64,000 bases of DNA from NCBI GenBank assembly GCA_019925795.1, contig CM034310.1, positions 9,958,869 through 10,022,868 of the forward strand. The letters are read 5' to 3'. Of this stretch, positions 1-11,004 are shown one piece after another. Both the position numbers and the translations under genes were made by a program. The notes beneath the pieces were generated by a model. The model ran no database searches. It had not been told where the DNA came from and worked only from the letters and a program-made list of their open reading frames with translations. This DNA is from Dendrobium chrysotoxum. Lineage: Eukaryota; Streptophyta; Magnoliopsida; Asparagales; Orchidaceae. Numbering within the stretch: position 1 is the stretch's first letter; each line of letters begins with the position of its first letter.

Positions 1-313
1 ATGTGTATAGAATTGTTACTTCTACACTACACCAGTGCATCAATTACCATTGTGATGGCATTGAATATGTGATTTAGGGTGACTTGTAATTATTCTCTAT
101 TCATGAAATAGGGATTTATTAAGAAGTTGCATATTATGCACCTAAAGGGTCTATTGTCTATTCCAAAGGTGAAAATTTATTTTAAAAAGAGGAAGAAAAT
201 AAAGAAAGAGAAAAGAAAGAGAAAGAAAAAAAAAGAAAAATATACAAGTAGTAAAGATAACATTGAACATATGATCAAAGGCCTTTAAATGCTCATCCTC
301 AAAGGGGCGGGAG

Positions 314-547
314 GTGATTAAAACGGCACATAGTCAAGGCTATGCCTCATTTGAAAGAAAAGCAACACCGTTACACATTGAATTGGAGTTAAACTTAGAC
401 GATGATTCAAGTGTACGAAATACAATAATCCCTTTTAATTATGGAAAGATTAATCCTCCTCGAAAATTCAATGTCACTCTAGAACAAGTTAGAGATATAG
501 AGGAAAGTACTTTAGGAAGTGATGAATCTAAATTAACTACAATCTGA
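314..547 (+). pseudogene. Residual open segment of gypsy-1 pol upstream of RT
   Basis: Open stretch of 77 codons on the + strand, ending at a stop at 545-547. It lies about 0.7 kb upstream of the RT homology and in the same orientation, so it is probably what remains of the protease-to-RT linker of gypsy-1. No protease D-S/T-G motif is visible, and the acidic content (runs of D and E near residues 25-35 and 60-75) gives no specific family. It could be a chance open stretch. Confidence 0.3.
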
Positions 548-1289
548 AATATTGAAAGAAAAAATTGAAAACCTTGTCATTGAATCTACTATCTGACGAC
601 AGGGTTATGGAGTTAATATAAAGGACTCTCCTAATCTTGCTAGTGAAGTTGGGAAGGTCTAAAAGTTCTTTCCTGGTTTATCTACTTCAAAAGTTGAAGA
701 TGACATAAAACTTAAGTGAGCCGATTTCAATGAATTAATGAAATTACCTTTGTGCTACTTTCCCGTGTATGTTTCTAAATATTTTTTATCATGGCAGTGG
801 ATGAAGGGTCAAGCTAGATACCATGAGGAGATCTAGTGTACTAAAAATATAAGAAATTTGGGAGGTGGTATCGACCTTGGTACCATTAGTCAATTCCATG
901 GTGATAAGTAATATTTTATGATAATAAATCATCTCGAATCTAAAAGGGTCCTTACAAAAATGTTGATTCTCCTAATAGGCTTTATTTGGAAATATCAGAT
1001 GACTCAGATGAATTTCAAGTTAGGGATGTAGCCCTTGAATTTGGGAAAGAAATTAAATTAATGATCGATGAATTAAAATAAATCAACATTGGAATAGAGA
1101 ATGACCCTCACCCCACTTTCATTATCTCTTTGTTCAGTAAGGATGAGTTAAACGATCTAATTAAATTAATCTTTAACTTTAAGGATTGCTTTGCATGAAA
1201 TTCCAGGCTTATCCTCTAAAATAGTGGCTCATAAACTCAAAATTTCAACATGATGTCATTCATGTTAAGAAATCTCCTGAACGTTGTGT

Positions 1290-1830
1290 CTCGATAATGA
1301 AAAATAAGTCATTTTTGAAATTAAGAAATTGGTCGAGGTTGGTTTTATTCGGGAGGGATAATATCCCTCTTAGGTGGCCAAGGTCATACGAGTTAAAAAG
1401 AAAAATGATCAAATCTGAATTTGTGTTGACTATAGAGATCTGAATAAGGCATGTCCAAAGGATGAGTTCTCATTGTCTATACCCAAACTCGTGGTTGACA
1501 ACGCCTCTGTAAATACTAACTTTTTATTCATGGATGGCTCATCTAGATATAACCAAAACAAGATGGCCCTACAAGATGAAAGATATACTATGTTTAGAAC
1601 TCCTATAAGAATCTTCTATTATAAGGTGATGACATTTGGACTCAAAGATGATGGTGCGACCTATTAATGGGCCATGACTAAAATCTTTAATGAACTTATT
1701 CATAGTTAAGTGGAGTGTTACATCAATGATTTTGTTGTCAAAAGTAAAGTTAAAGGGGCTCATTTATATGTCTTAAGCACTATCTTTGAGTGGTTATGAT
1801 GCTATGACCTCAAAATGAACCTCTTGAAGA
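1290..1830 (+). pseudogene. gypsy-1 reverse transcriptase, inactivated
   Basis: Reverse transcriptase domain of gypsy-1. The longest open piece (1473-1667, 64 codons) carries FLFMDGSSRYNQNKMA and a YYKVMTFGLKDDGATY block, equivalent to the RT palm motifs before the catalytic box. In family members the block is followed by Gln; here a stop codon interrupts directly after it at about 1665-1667. The catalytic box, about 1712-1735, reads YIND instead of the usual YVDD, so one metal-binding Asp is lost. Several further stops follow. The frame upstream contains DLNKACPKDEF-like wording at about 1437-1470, usual before this motif in Tat-type RT. Confidence 0.8.
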
Positions 1831-2454
1831 AGTGTGCTTTTGGTCTCACTTTAGCGAACATTTAGGCTTCATAGTGAGAAACTATGGAGTCAAAATTGAT
1901 CCTGCTAAGATTGAAGCCATCTTAGTCATACAACTTCTTAAAAGTCTTACCCATTTAAATCTCTTCATGGTAGGTTAGCATATCTAAGACGGTTCATTTC
2001 CAATCTCTATGGAAGATGTCAACCTTTTTTGTCCTGGCTAAAAGAATTCCAAAATCGGATGGGATGAAAAATATTAAAGTGCCTTTGAAAACATCATGCA
2101 ATATCTCACAAATCTTCTAGTCCCGGCTTCCTAATTCTTTGGAAACCACTCAGTTTATATAATGTGGCCTCTCATGAGTCAGCTAGTGCCTTATTGGCTC
2201 AAATTAATGAATAGGGCAAAGAAAATTCCCTCTATTATCTAAGCCAATGACCCCTTCCAATTTAATAGGATATCCTCTCATCAAGAAATATTATCTTGCC
2301 TTAGTTTTTATAGCTCAAAAGCTAAGGCATTACATACTTTCTCATCAAGCAACTCTAATCTCTATAATAAGTACAATGCTATATCTTGTGACCCGGCCTA
2401 TATTGTTAGGATGGCTGGCACAGTGGTTTATAATATGGCTTTAATTTGAAATAA

Positions 2455-2772
2455 CTTTCATTCCCCTACGTGCTGTGAAAGGGCAAACCCTTGCTGACTT
2501 TCTTGCATCACATCTAATTCCAGCAAAATTTCCCCTAAATGATGATTTACTTGACGACCAAATTGTGAATTTAGAGGAATCTGTTAATTATATCTGGGAA
2601 CTATATTTTGATGGTGCAGTATCTATCCAATGAGATAAAGCACTAAAATCTAATCTTCTTGGGAAAGTAAGAATTGGTCTTATTTTAATAACACCAGAAA
2701 AAGGAAAAATGCATTTCTCATATCATTTATCAAACCCTTATACAAATAATGAGGTTGAATATGAAGCTCTAA
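2455..2772 (+). pseudogene. gypsy-1 second RNase H domain, 5' half
   Basis: N-terminal part of the additional RNase H found in Tat-type gypsy pol. A conserved linker (AVKGQTLADFLASHLIP, about 2475-2525) precedes the domain. The first catalytic Asp is in LYFDGA at about 2600-2620. The domain breaks at the 16-bp duplication 2757-2772, inside the NNEVEYEAL motif, and resumes at 9520 in the same sense. A stop codon lies about 2632. The interruption marks the insertion of the L1 LINE. Confidence 0.75.
2757..2772 (+). repeat. Target-site duplication, left copy (L1 LINE)
   Basis: gaatatgaagctctaa, perfectly repeated at 9520-9535. The two copies flank the LINE and its poly(A) tail, as expected for target-primed reverse transcription. 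Confidence 0.95.
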
Positions 2773-2925
2773 AAATTCTCTGCTATTATTGAATATCAAA
2801 TAGGCGGAAGATTGAAAATAAGGATCTTTGCTATTAGAGAGAAAAGTTAGAGAGAGAAGGTGTGAGATTTTTAAATATTCTCCTTCGCGGTTTTTCCGTC
2901 ATGTTCTTCGGTAGATTGTTTGGGC

Positions 2926-5377
2926 ATGGCGGCGGGAGGCCGCTGGCCATCTCTACCGTTGACGTCAATGGAGCATTCTGATCTTTGGTATCTGGATGCT
3001 GGAAGGGATCATGAAGAGGATAATGTTCGACGTCGCAGGGAGAAAGGCGAGTTGATCATCTCAGACAGTGGTGTTACTCATCAAAGTAAGTCTTGTCTTG
3101 TTGAAGGTAAGGGAAAGAATGTTGTTTCAAGCGATGATTGTTTTTTTACTAGTTCTACGGTGTTAAACAATTTTTCTCCTGATCCGGGGGCTTCCTTATC
3201 GGGGATGAAGATTTTTTGTGAATCATTTTGGGAATTCAAATGCGATCTATGTCCCTGACATCAAGATAAATGCAAATTCTCATATCTCGATTAGCAAAGG
3301 CCTTCAGACTCCAACTAAGTCACCTGTTTCTTTAGTGAGTTATGGTGTTTTGTCAATGGAGATAGCTTGTTCGGTTAGAAAAGAAAATCCTGTAAATAAG
3401 GTCTCTGATTTGGTGGAAGTTAGGAATTGTGTTTCAGCTGATTTGGGTGGTAGTGTGGAAAGTCTTGATAATCCAATCCGAACAGAGAGGGTTAACTCTG
3501 GATTAGGTGTTAAAAATGTAGTGTTTGTGGACAAGGTATCTGATGGATTGCCTAAGTTAGGTAAACATGGAGTGGATGCTAACCCGTGGAGTACTAAGCC
3601 TTATATTAAGCTAAAATTCAAGGAAGAGGAATTGGTTTTGTCAGATGATGGTAAGGCAGTGAAGTTATGTGAAGAATTGGAGCATATGAATGTTAACAGG
3701 TTGGTAAAATCTTTGGTGTTTAAAGTATTTGATAAAGAAATTCCATCTCATTTGGTTGCTTGGGAGGTGAGGAGGCAATGGAGTAAGTTTGAGAATTTCC
3801 ACTTTACAACCCTTGGAAAAGGCTGGTTTTTATGTTCTTTCAGTTCCATTGAGTTGATGGAAGCTGTTCTTTCTGGCGGCCTCTGGTTTGTGAATGGACA
3901 CATAATTAGGATGGAAAAGTGGAAACCAGATTTTTCACCATTATCAATGAAGGGGCTGACTTCTCCAATTTGGGTAAGGATGCCACATCTCCGTCATCAT
4001 TGTTGGGATGAGAAAAATATATCAAGAATTGCTTCTATGATTCGTAAACCACTTATGTTGGATGGAAATTTGTTTCAGTGGGGAAGACGAGAATTTGCTA
4101 GAATCTGTGTTAGGGTAAAAATTGATCAATGTTTACCTTTAGGAGTTTGGGTGGATAGCATTTCGGGAAGATTTTTTCAAAAATTGGAATATGAAAAAAT
4201 CTCTTCCTTTTGTTTCCATTGTGGGTTGATCGGCCATATGATATTTGAATGTAATAAGAAATGTTCTTTTCCTAAAGAGGTGGTGGGAGCTAGCAATGAG
4301 AATGGAAAGGATGCAGCTATGGATGAAGAGGTTGGGAGGGTGAATTCAGATTCTTATGGTCCCTGGATTCTTGTGAACCGTAAGAAAGGAAAAAGTAATG
4401 GCCAGCATAGAGATGTGGTTAAGAAAGATAATTTCAAATTGGTAAAGAAAAATCAGGGAATTAAGCAAGCTCATAAGGATAATCATATGCTGTCAGAGAA
4501 GGAGCATGCTGTTCAAGATATGACAGAGCTTTTTAAGTCCAATAGTGGAAATGGGATGGTCAATAATAATATGGAGGAGATTGGTGTGAAGGTGGCTACT
4601 ACTAAGCCTGATGTGAGTGTGACAAATCTGAAAGCCAATGAAGTCTCTCGGGTGAATCTTGTTGGTAAGAATGAGATTGTAATCCTTGTTGGGGATTCAA
4701 CAGCTACTGTTAATATAGATGCATCAATCTCGGGTTGTGTCTTAGACAAGGTGGGTAAGTCTTTTAAATCTCCTAGAGTGATTATTTCTGAAGGTATGCA
4801 TGAAGCTGATCTAGATTATATAGTTAAGAAAGATTTTGGAAAGGGATGCTTGCAAACTCAAGCAGGTCCTAATGGATTTCTTGCGAACTCAGGTAATCCT
4901 ACTCCCAAATCTGATTGTATTCTTGATAAGGAACTTAGTTCCTTGGATAAAATAAAGACTAAAGTTGTTAATGAGACCAATGGCATAGTTAATGAGCCTG
5001 GGCAAAGGAATGAGGTCTGTTTGATTGCTACGGATGGTAGTGTTATCAACCTGGTCCAGGAGCAGAGTGGAAGCATTGAATTGGCGGAAAGGAATAAATT
5101 CAAGCTATTTGAGAATATAAATGGGGAGGAGAAAATGTGTTACAATGCTGGAGAGGATGGGGAAAATGAGCTAGAAGAAGGTGAATTAGCAGCTAAGGTT
5201 CATAACGATGGGAAGTCTGGCTTACCTTTGGATGGGAATTCGTCTGATCGTGTGAAGTTTAAACTTCAGAAGGAACTGAAGTCATTGGGAAAGACAAATT
5301 GCATGTCTCGTACAAGGAAATCAGATTCTAGAAAGAAGGAATTTAGTGGGAGCATTTCCACTAGGATTCTCAAATGA
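2926..5377 (+). pseudogene. LINE ORF1 protein (DUF4283-like domain plus CCHC zinc knuckle), one frameshift
   Basis: RNA-binding ORF1 protein of a plant L1 LINE. The start chosen is the ATG at 2926 (MAAGGRW); the in-frame ATG two codons upstream is also possible. The first frame runs to 3258 and overlaps the second, which is open from 3218 to the TGA at 5375-5377. The break lies at a run of six T at about 3212-3217, where one extra T would explain the frame change. In the 719-codon second part, about residues 150-320 resemble the DUF4283 domain of plant ORF1 proteins. A zinc knuckle C-x2-C-x4-H-x4-C lies at 4211-4252. The rest is a long Lys/Asp/Ser-rich tail. The stop overlaps the ORF2 start by 4 bases (ATGA). 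Confidence 0.88.
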
Positions 5378-8300
5378 CATCAATAGCCTTTTGGAATTGT
5401 AGGGGGGCTAGGAATATTGAAGCCTCTCGTTACTTGAAGGAATTTGTGAAGGAGTTTGATACATTTTTTATTAGACTTGTGGAGACAAAGATCACTTCTT
5501 TGGATCGCTTTGAATTTAAGAAGTTCCTTGGCGGTGTGTGGGACTTCTTTCTTTATCCTTCAAACGGATTATCTGGAGGAATTATGGTGTGTTGGAGAAC
5601 TGATATTTGTTCATTTTCAGTTTGTTCTGCTACGGCACAAGCAGTAATTGGGAATGTTGAGATTGTTAGTAAAGGGATGTGGAAGATTACAACGGTTTAT
5701 AGGAGCACGAATTTCAGTCAAAGGAAATGTTTGTGGAATAGCCTGGAAGCGCTTTCTTGCTCTAAACTTCCATCTGTGGTGGGTGGAGACTCTAACTTCA
5801 TCTTGTCCCAAGATGACAAAAAAGGTGGGAAAAAGTTCTTCCTTTCCCAAGGTCCTATTGATATGTTATCTTTTATGAGAAATGATGATTTTCATGAGGT
5901 AGGGATTGTTGGCCCGAGATTCACCTGGTGTAATAACAAAATTGGTACAACTCGTATTTGGGAGAGGTTGGATCGTTGTATTATCAATTCTGCAGCTTTA
6001 AATAATTTACAAATTGCGGCTGTTAGACATCTACCTAGAATTGCTTAAGATCACTATCCCATTCTGATGAATTTATTTTCAGCAAAGATTCGTATTGGTA
6101 TTATAATTAAATTTGAAGATGTGTTGATTTCATACCAGGCGTCATTCTCTATTGTTTCTCAGTCTTGGAACAAGAAGCGTAAAGGTGAGGTGGCTAGTAT
6201 TCTCTCTTGTAAATTCCAAAGAACTTTAAAGGCTTTATTTTTCTGGAGCAAAGCTAAATATAAAGAGCTAAAGGAATCAAAAGATCGTTTGAAAAAGGAA
6301 ATACTTGATCTACAAATGGAGGAAGTAGAACATGGTGGCCTTTCGATTGATAAGCTATCCTTATTAAAGTCTTAGGTGAATGATTTCAACTCTACATTGG
6401 GCCGCCTCTCTATATGGTATAAGCAAAGGTCAAAAGTGAAGTGGATGGAATCGATGATACCAACTCAAAGTTTTTTCATGCATATGCAACAGCCAGAAGA
6501 AATGGGAACTGGATTCACCAAGTGAAGGATTCTAGTGGAGTGTTAATTGAAGAACAGGAGTTGATTAAATCAGAGTTTCTTCAGTTTTTTAAGAACAAGT
6601 GGAGAGCTATGAAGGTTGTCCTAGATGGGTGGCCAGCTCCTACGGTGGTGCTGCAGGAAATTGAAAGAGTTTGGCTGGAAAAAGAATTCACTAGAGATGA
6701 GCTGGAGCTAGTGATCCTTCAACTGGAAAGAAATATACCGCCGGGTTTGGATGGGGTAACGAATTCGTTCATTAAAACTTATTGGTCCATTATCAAAGAT
6801 GATGTGTGGTTAGTAGTTAATTCCTTTTTTTTATCTGGAAAGATGTGCTCTAAATGGAAAGAAACATTTGTTGTGCTTATTCCTAAAGTAAAAAATCCTA
6901 AGCTTACATCTGATTTTCGGCCTATTAGCATATGTTTGACTATTTATAAGTTGGTAGCTAAGATGTTGCTTAATAGGATGAGTAGTTACATTCCAAAAAT
7001 AATCTCTTTAGAGCTGTCAGCTTTTGTGAAGGGAAGATCCTTATCAGACCATATTCTCATTGCTCAAGAAGTTTTCCATAAGTTCAGAGTCTCTAAATGG
7101 AAGAAGGGATTTGCGGCAATCAAACTGGACATGGAACAGGCTTATGATAGTATGAGTTGGTTGACTCTTAAAAGGGTGCTGGATCGTATTGGGTTTCCTT
7201 GAAAGTTTGCCTCTCTTTTGTTGGAGTGTGTAGAAAAGCCACAGTTCTCTATCAAATTGAATGGGGTAAACTCTGAATGGATTGAAGCTAGAAGTGGTTT
7301 TAGGCAAGGCTGTCCACTTTCTCCATTTCTTTTCATTATGTGTTCTCAGTTGCTGTCAGATAGTTTCTCCTGTAAAGGCAGAAATATTGGAGTAATGGTA
7401 GCTTCTAACTCTTCAAGAATTTCTCATTTACTCTATGCAGATGATATCATTATCTTTTCTGAAGCTACCCTTCGAAATATATGAAAGGTAAAGAAGATTT
7501 TAGGGAATTTTTGTAAGTGGACTGGGAAGAAAATTAACACACAAAAGTCAGCCATGTTATTTGGGAAAATGGTAAAAAAGAATAAGGTGAGAAAGCTTTC
7601 TAAAGAAATGGGAGCCATGGTGGTAAATGAGATGGAGTACTTAGGTGTGAAGATTGCTTTAAGAAGGTTGGTTTTTGCTGATTTTAATAAACTGTTGGAG
7701 AAAGCAGAAAATAGATTGAATGTCTGGGGTAATAGATTTATTTCGCTTGCGGGGAAATTAGTTCTTTTAAATGCTGTTATTCTATCTATCCCCATCTTCT
7801 TAACAACACATTCCCTTGTTCCTTTGGGGATTTTGAGGGAGTTGGATAGAATGTGCAGAGATTTCTTGTGGAATAAGTTCGGTGGAGGCAAAGGACTTCA
7901 TTATATAGCTTGGGAGGATTTGTGCTTGCCGAGAAAGAGAGGTGGCTGTGGTTTGAATTCGGCTGCTGGAAGGATTAGCTCATTGAGAGCTAGATTGACT
8001 TAGATCTTCCTTTCTAAAAATGATTCTTTGCTTAGAAGTATGTTGGTTCCTAAATATGGTGCAGAGGTGTTCACTAATGATCCAAAGAAGGGGGTGTCAT
8101 CTACATGGAAGATTATAATGGAGGGTGCTAGAGCTCTAAGACCTTTTCTTCGCTGGAAGATCAAGAATGGCATTGATATAAATATTTCCAAAGATGTTTG
8201 GATTATGGATAAATGCATTGCAAGATGGCCTACCTTCGTGAGCAATTTGGATGAAGACTCAGAAAGCCTTGCTTGTTATATCAAAGATGGCAAGTGGGAT

Positions 8301-9462
8301 GAAGTAAGGTTGAAACAAATCTTTGGCCAACATCTGGTGGAGCTCATCCTATCAATTCTAATATGTTCAGGAGAGCTTAGAAATTCTTTGGAATTAATAT
8401 ATAAAGGTACAGGGAAGACTATTTCTGCTTTAGTCTTGGAGAACCTGCATAAGGAAGATAATGTAATTGAGTGTTGGACATGGATTAAAAAGCTTAAATT
8501 AAGGCCTGCGGAGGAATTGTTTTGGTGGCGTCTGGGTAAGAATGCTATTCCTACGAATAGTTTTATCTCATATAGAAGATTGCTGGATGATGATTGTTGT
8601 CCTCGAGGATGCGGGGAAATTGAAAATGTAGATCATGTTACGGCTGGATGTATGAAGATTGTTCAAGTTATTCAAATGCTTTGCAGCTGGGGATTTCAAA
8701 TTCCTTCGGTTGGCTCATTTGAAGAAGGTATTGTTGCTCTTAAAAACTTGCAAAACATAATCCTTTCTATGGAAATCTCTTTTATTCTGTTGTTCACGGA
8801 TGCTCGAAGAGTAGAAACAAGTTTATGCATGAGAAACCGGAGGATAGTGCAGCTTTCATAGAAACTAACTGTGTGAGTCTTGCTGTGGCTTCTTTCCGGA
8901 AAAGTATCAATTGTGAGAACTGTGATGTTAATCAGCTTCATCAGTTGCCTCGTCAATCTTGGCATCCCCCACCTCCCAATTGGATCAAAGTTAATGTGGA
9001 TGCTTCTTTGTTGAACTCGAACAAGGCCAGTGTAGGTGGAGTTTTTCGTGACTCAAAAGGAAGATTCTTGGGGGCTTTTGGATTTAGTTTGGTACATTGG
9101 GACAGCACATAAGTTGAAGTTAAGGCTATTCTTTCATTGAGGAATTTTGTTCAAGATTGGATGCTTGAAAGTAAAGGAATTATCATTGAAGGAGATAACT
9201 GTAATGTTATCAGATTGTTTCAAAGGGTTTTAAGAGAAAAGAAAGAAGATAATGAGAAGTTGGTGAGCTATCAAAATCTACTTTTCTCAATGATTTCGAA
9301 GAAGTCTTATTTCTTTATGTGAATAGGGAGGGTAATAAGTTAGCAGATATGTGTGCTAACTATGCTCTGATTTCTAACTTCAATTGGGATGTACTTAGTG
9401 CTAATAATGTTCCTCCTTCCTTTATCTCTTTGTTAAAGGAGGAATGTGATGGTTGCTTGTAG
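5374..9462 (+). pseudogene. LINE ORF2: endonuclease, reverse transcriptase, zf-RVT, RNase H; broken
   Basis: Multifunctional ORF2 of an L1 LINE. Domains in order: apurinic-type endonuclease (5374-6050; WNCRGARN at the start, GGDSNF, TWCNN, LDR), linker, reverse transcriptase (about 6650-7500; PISICLTIYKLVAKML, AFVKGRSLSDH, KLDMEQAYD, FRQGCPLSPFLF, catalytic YADD at about 7434-7445), a zinc-binding RT-associated domain (about 8500-8660; FWWRLGKNAIPT, then Cys/His), and a type-I RNase H (about 8980-9400; VNVDAS, GGVFRD, EGNKLAD). In-frame stops lie at 6046, 7200, 7482, 8001 and 9110. Another stop lies at 6373, next to a frameshift somewhere in 6375-6445. Further frameshifts lie near 8825-8860 and 9290-9320. 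Catalytic RT residues are still present. The final stop is 9460-9462. Confidence 0.92.
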
Positions 9463-9476
9463 GTTATCTTTGATTT

Positions 9477-9519
9477 AATAAAATTTTTGCCTATTGCATC
9501 TTCTAAAAAAAAAAAAAAA
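9477..9519 (+). other. LINE polyadenylation signal and poly(A) tail
   Basis: AATAAA at 9477-9482, then 22 bases further on a run of 15 A (9505-9519) directly before the right target duplication. This defines the LINE 3' end. Confidence 0.9.
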
Positions 9520-9535
9520 GAATATGAAGCTCTAA
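9520..9535 (+). repeat. Target-site duplication, right copy (L1 LINE)
   Basis: Identical to 2757-2772 over 16 bases; directly follows the poly(A) tail. Confidence 0.95.
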
Positions 9536-10002
9536 TAATTGGTTTGGTGCATGAGATATTGATGGATATAAAATAAATCAAAATCTTTAGAGATTCTTAG
9601 CTAGTTATCAACTTGATTGTACGAACCTATACGATTTTGAAACCAAAAATCCTAAGATATCATCAATACATGAAGCATTTGCTTATCTAGATTCATTGTG
9701 TGACTTTGTATAGAATTTCACGAGAAAGAGATTTTATGATGGATTCTTTAACAAAGCTTACAAAGGAATTTGCTTTCTTGAAGGAAGACTCCATTCCTAT
9801 AATTGTTTAAGGTTGTCAGGCCTTGGCACCTATAGATTGGGAGTATATTAATAAGAAATTTCCTTAAATTCTATCTGTCTCTTCAAAAATGATGAAGAAG
9901 GTGATTGGAGTAGCCTTTCATTGATTATCTTCAACCAGGAAAGCTCCCTTATGATAATTACTTGCCAATCAAATCAAGAAGCATGCCCTCTCATATGAAT
10001 TA

Positions 10003-10245
10003 ATGAACGAAACTCTGTATTATTGCTCTTTTGATCAGACGTGGTCGTGTTCTTTAAGAAAACATGAAGCCCTGAAGATCATGAATGAGGTACACATAAG
10101 ATTGTGTGGTCCTCACCAATTTGACCCCAAAATCAAATTAAAAATAAAAAGACTTGGATATTATTATCCTTCTTTGATGGATGATTACAAGAGTACTCAA
10201 AGTTGTTTTCATCAATGCCAAGTTCATGGTGTGATTTTACATTAG
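10003..10245 (+). pseudogene. gypsy-1 integrase N-terminal zinc finger (H2C2)
   Basis: Open segment of 80 codons. It contains the HHCC zinc-binding set of retroviral-type integrases: His in NEVHIRLCG, His in PHQFDP, and the Cys pair in SCFHQCQ near the end. The spacing and the YYYPSLMDD segment between are typical of Ty3/gypsy integrase. A stop at 10243-10245 separates it from the catalytic core, which follows at once on the same strand. Upstream, at about 9536-10000, the RNase H end and linker are badly worn. Confidence 0.8.
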
Positions 10246-10870
10246 CCGCCTAATGTGATGCATCCCATATTAGCTGCATGGCCTTTTGAGATTTATGACT
10301 TAGATATTATCGAGCCTATTAACCATCCTTCTACAAAGGGTAATCACTTCATTTTGGTTGTGACTGATTACTTTTCCAAGTAGGCAAAAGAAATTCCCCT
10401 ATGATAAGTAACATCAAATCATGTTCTAAATTTCTTTCATGACCATGTCGTATATCAATTTGGCATAACCCATAGAATTACATTTGATAATGGGCCCGGA
10501 TTCAAATCAACAAAAGTAAATAATTTTATAAAATGCCATAGTATCTATTAGAGATACTCGATAATTTATTATCTATGAGCTAATGGGTTAGTTGAGGCCT
10601 TCAACAAAACCTTTGTATAAATCATAAAAAAGACCCTAGATAATAACAAATATTAGTGGTATGAGAGGTTAGTTAAAGCCTTGTGGGCCTATCAAACCAC
10701 TTAAAGGACTCTAACCCAATTTACTCTATTTTCTTAGATCTATGGGTCTGAGGCCATTCTTCCTCTTAAAGTGTAGCTTCCATCATTAAGAGTGGCCATT
10801 CAAAGTCAAATCACAACTGAACAAAATGCCTAACTTCGTCTGGAAAAGCTTAAAGGTCTTGAAGAGCTTT
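10246..10870 (+). pseudogene. gypsy-1 integrase catalytic core, multiple stops
   Basis: Core of the gypsy-1 integrase, recognisable across about ten stops. Segments in order: the first catalytic Asp in a DLDIIEPI block (about 10305), FILVVTDYFSK, FFHDHVVYQFGI, the second Asp in FDNGP (about 10480), ANGLVEAFNKT around the catalytic Glu (about 10580-10605), and the ALWAYQTT and SEAILPL blocks of the C-terminal side. It aligns block by block with the integrase of gypsy-E (20402-20857, - strand), so the two belong to related families. Confidence 0.82.
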
Positions 10871-11004
10871 GATTATTGGCTTAATAAAATATAGAATTAT
10901 ATAAGTCATGAATAGTTCAAGCTCATGATAAACTTAATTACAATAGAACTTTTCAAGTTTAAAGTAGGTGACTTGGTCTTGGTTCTTCAGAGACCTATTT
11001 TACC

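Larger units (their letters stand above)
1..2772 (+). mobile_element. gypsy-1: degenerate Ty3/gypsy (Tat-type) pol, 5' portion
   Basis: Decayed pol gene of a Ty3/gypsy LTR retrotransposon. Read on the + strand across many stops and frame changes it shows, in order, a pre-RT region (about 960-1290), reverse transcriptase (about 1290-1830), a worn RT-linked RNase H (about 2100-2480) and the start of a second RNase H (about 2455-2772). The wording of the RT (FMDGSSRYNQ, VVKSK after the catalytic box) and the second RNase H (LYFDGA, NNEVEYEAL) is typical of the Tat/Athila side of Ty3/gypsy. The element continues after the LINE at 9520. No LTR is seen on the left, so its start lies outside the window. 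A purine-rich A/G tract fills about 186-245. Confidence 0.85.
2773..9519 (+). mobile_element. L1-type plant LINE, nearly full length, mutated
   Basis: Non-LTR retrotransposon of 6.75 kb inserted in the gypsy-1 RNase H. It has a short 5' UTR (2773-2925), ORF1 (2926-5377), ORF2 (5374-9462), a short 3' UTR with AATAAA and a 15-A tail, and a perfect 16-bp target duplication. Because the 5' UTR and the ORF1 start are present, this looks like a full-length insertion. At least three frameshifts and five in-frame stops show it is no longer autonomous. It must be younger than gypsy-1, which it interrupts. Confidence 0.95.
9520..11004 (+). mobile_element. gypsy-1: 3' portion of pol (RNase H, integrase)
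   Basis: Continuation of the gypsy-1 pol after the LINE. The RNase H C-terminal half (about 9520-9790) reads EYEALIIGL, then an FRDS strand and the SLTKLTKEFA end. It is followed by the integrase zinc finger (10003-10245) and core (10246-10870). The piece stops near 11005, where sequence homologous to the copia third ORF starts abruptly; no gypsy 3' LTR is found. Many stops are present, most explicable by C-to-T or G-to-A changes. Confidence 0.82.
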
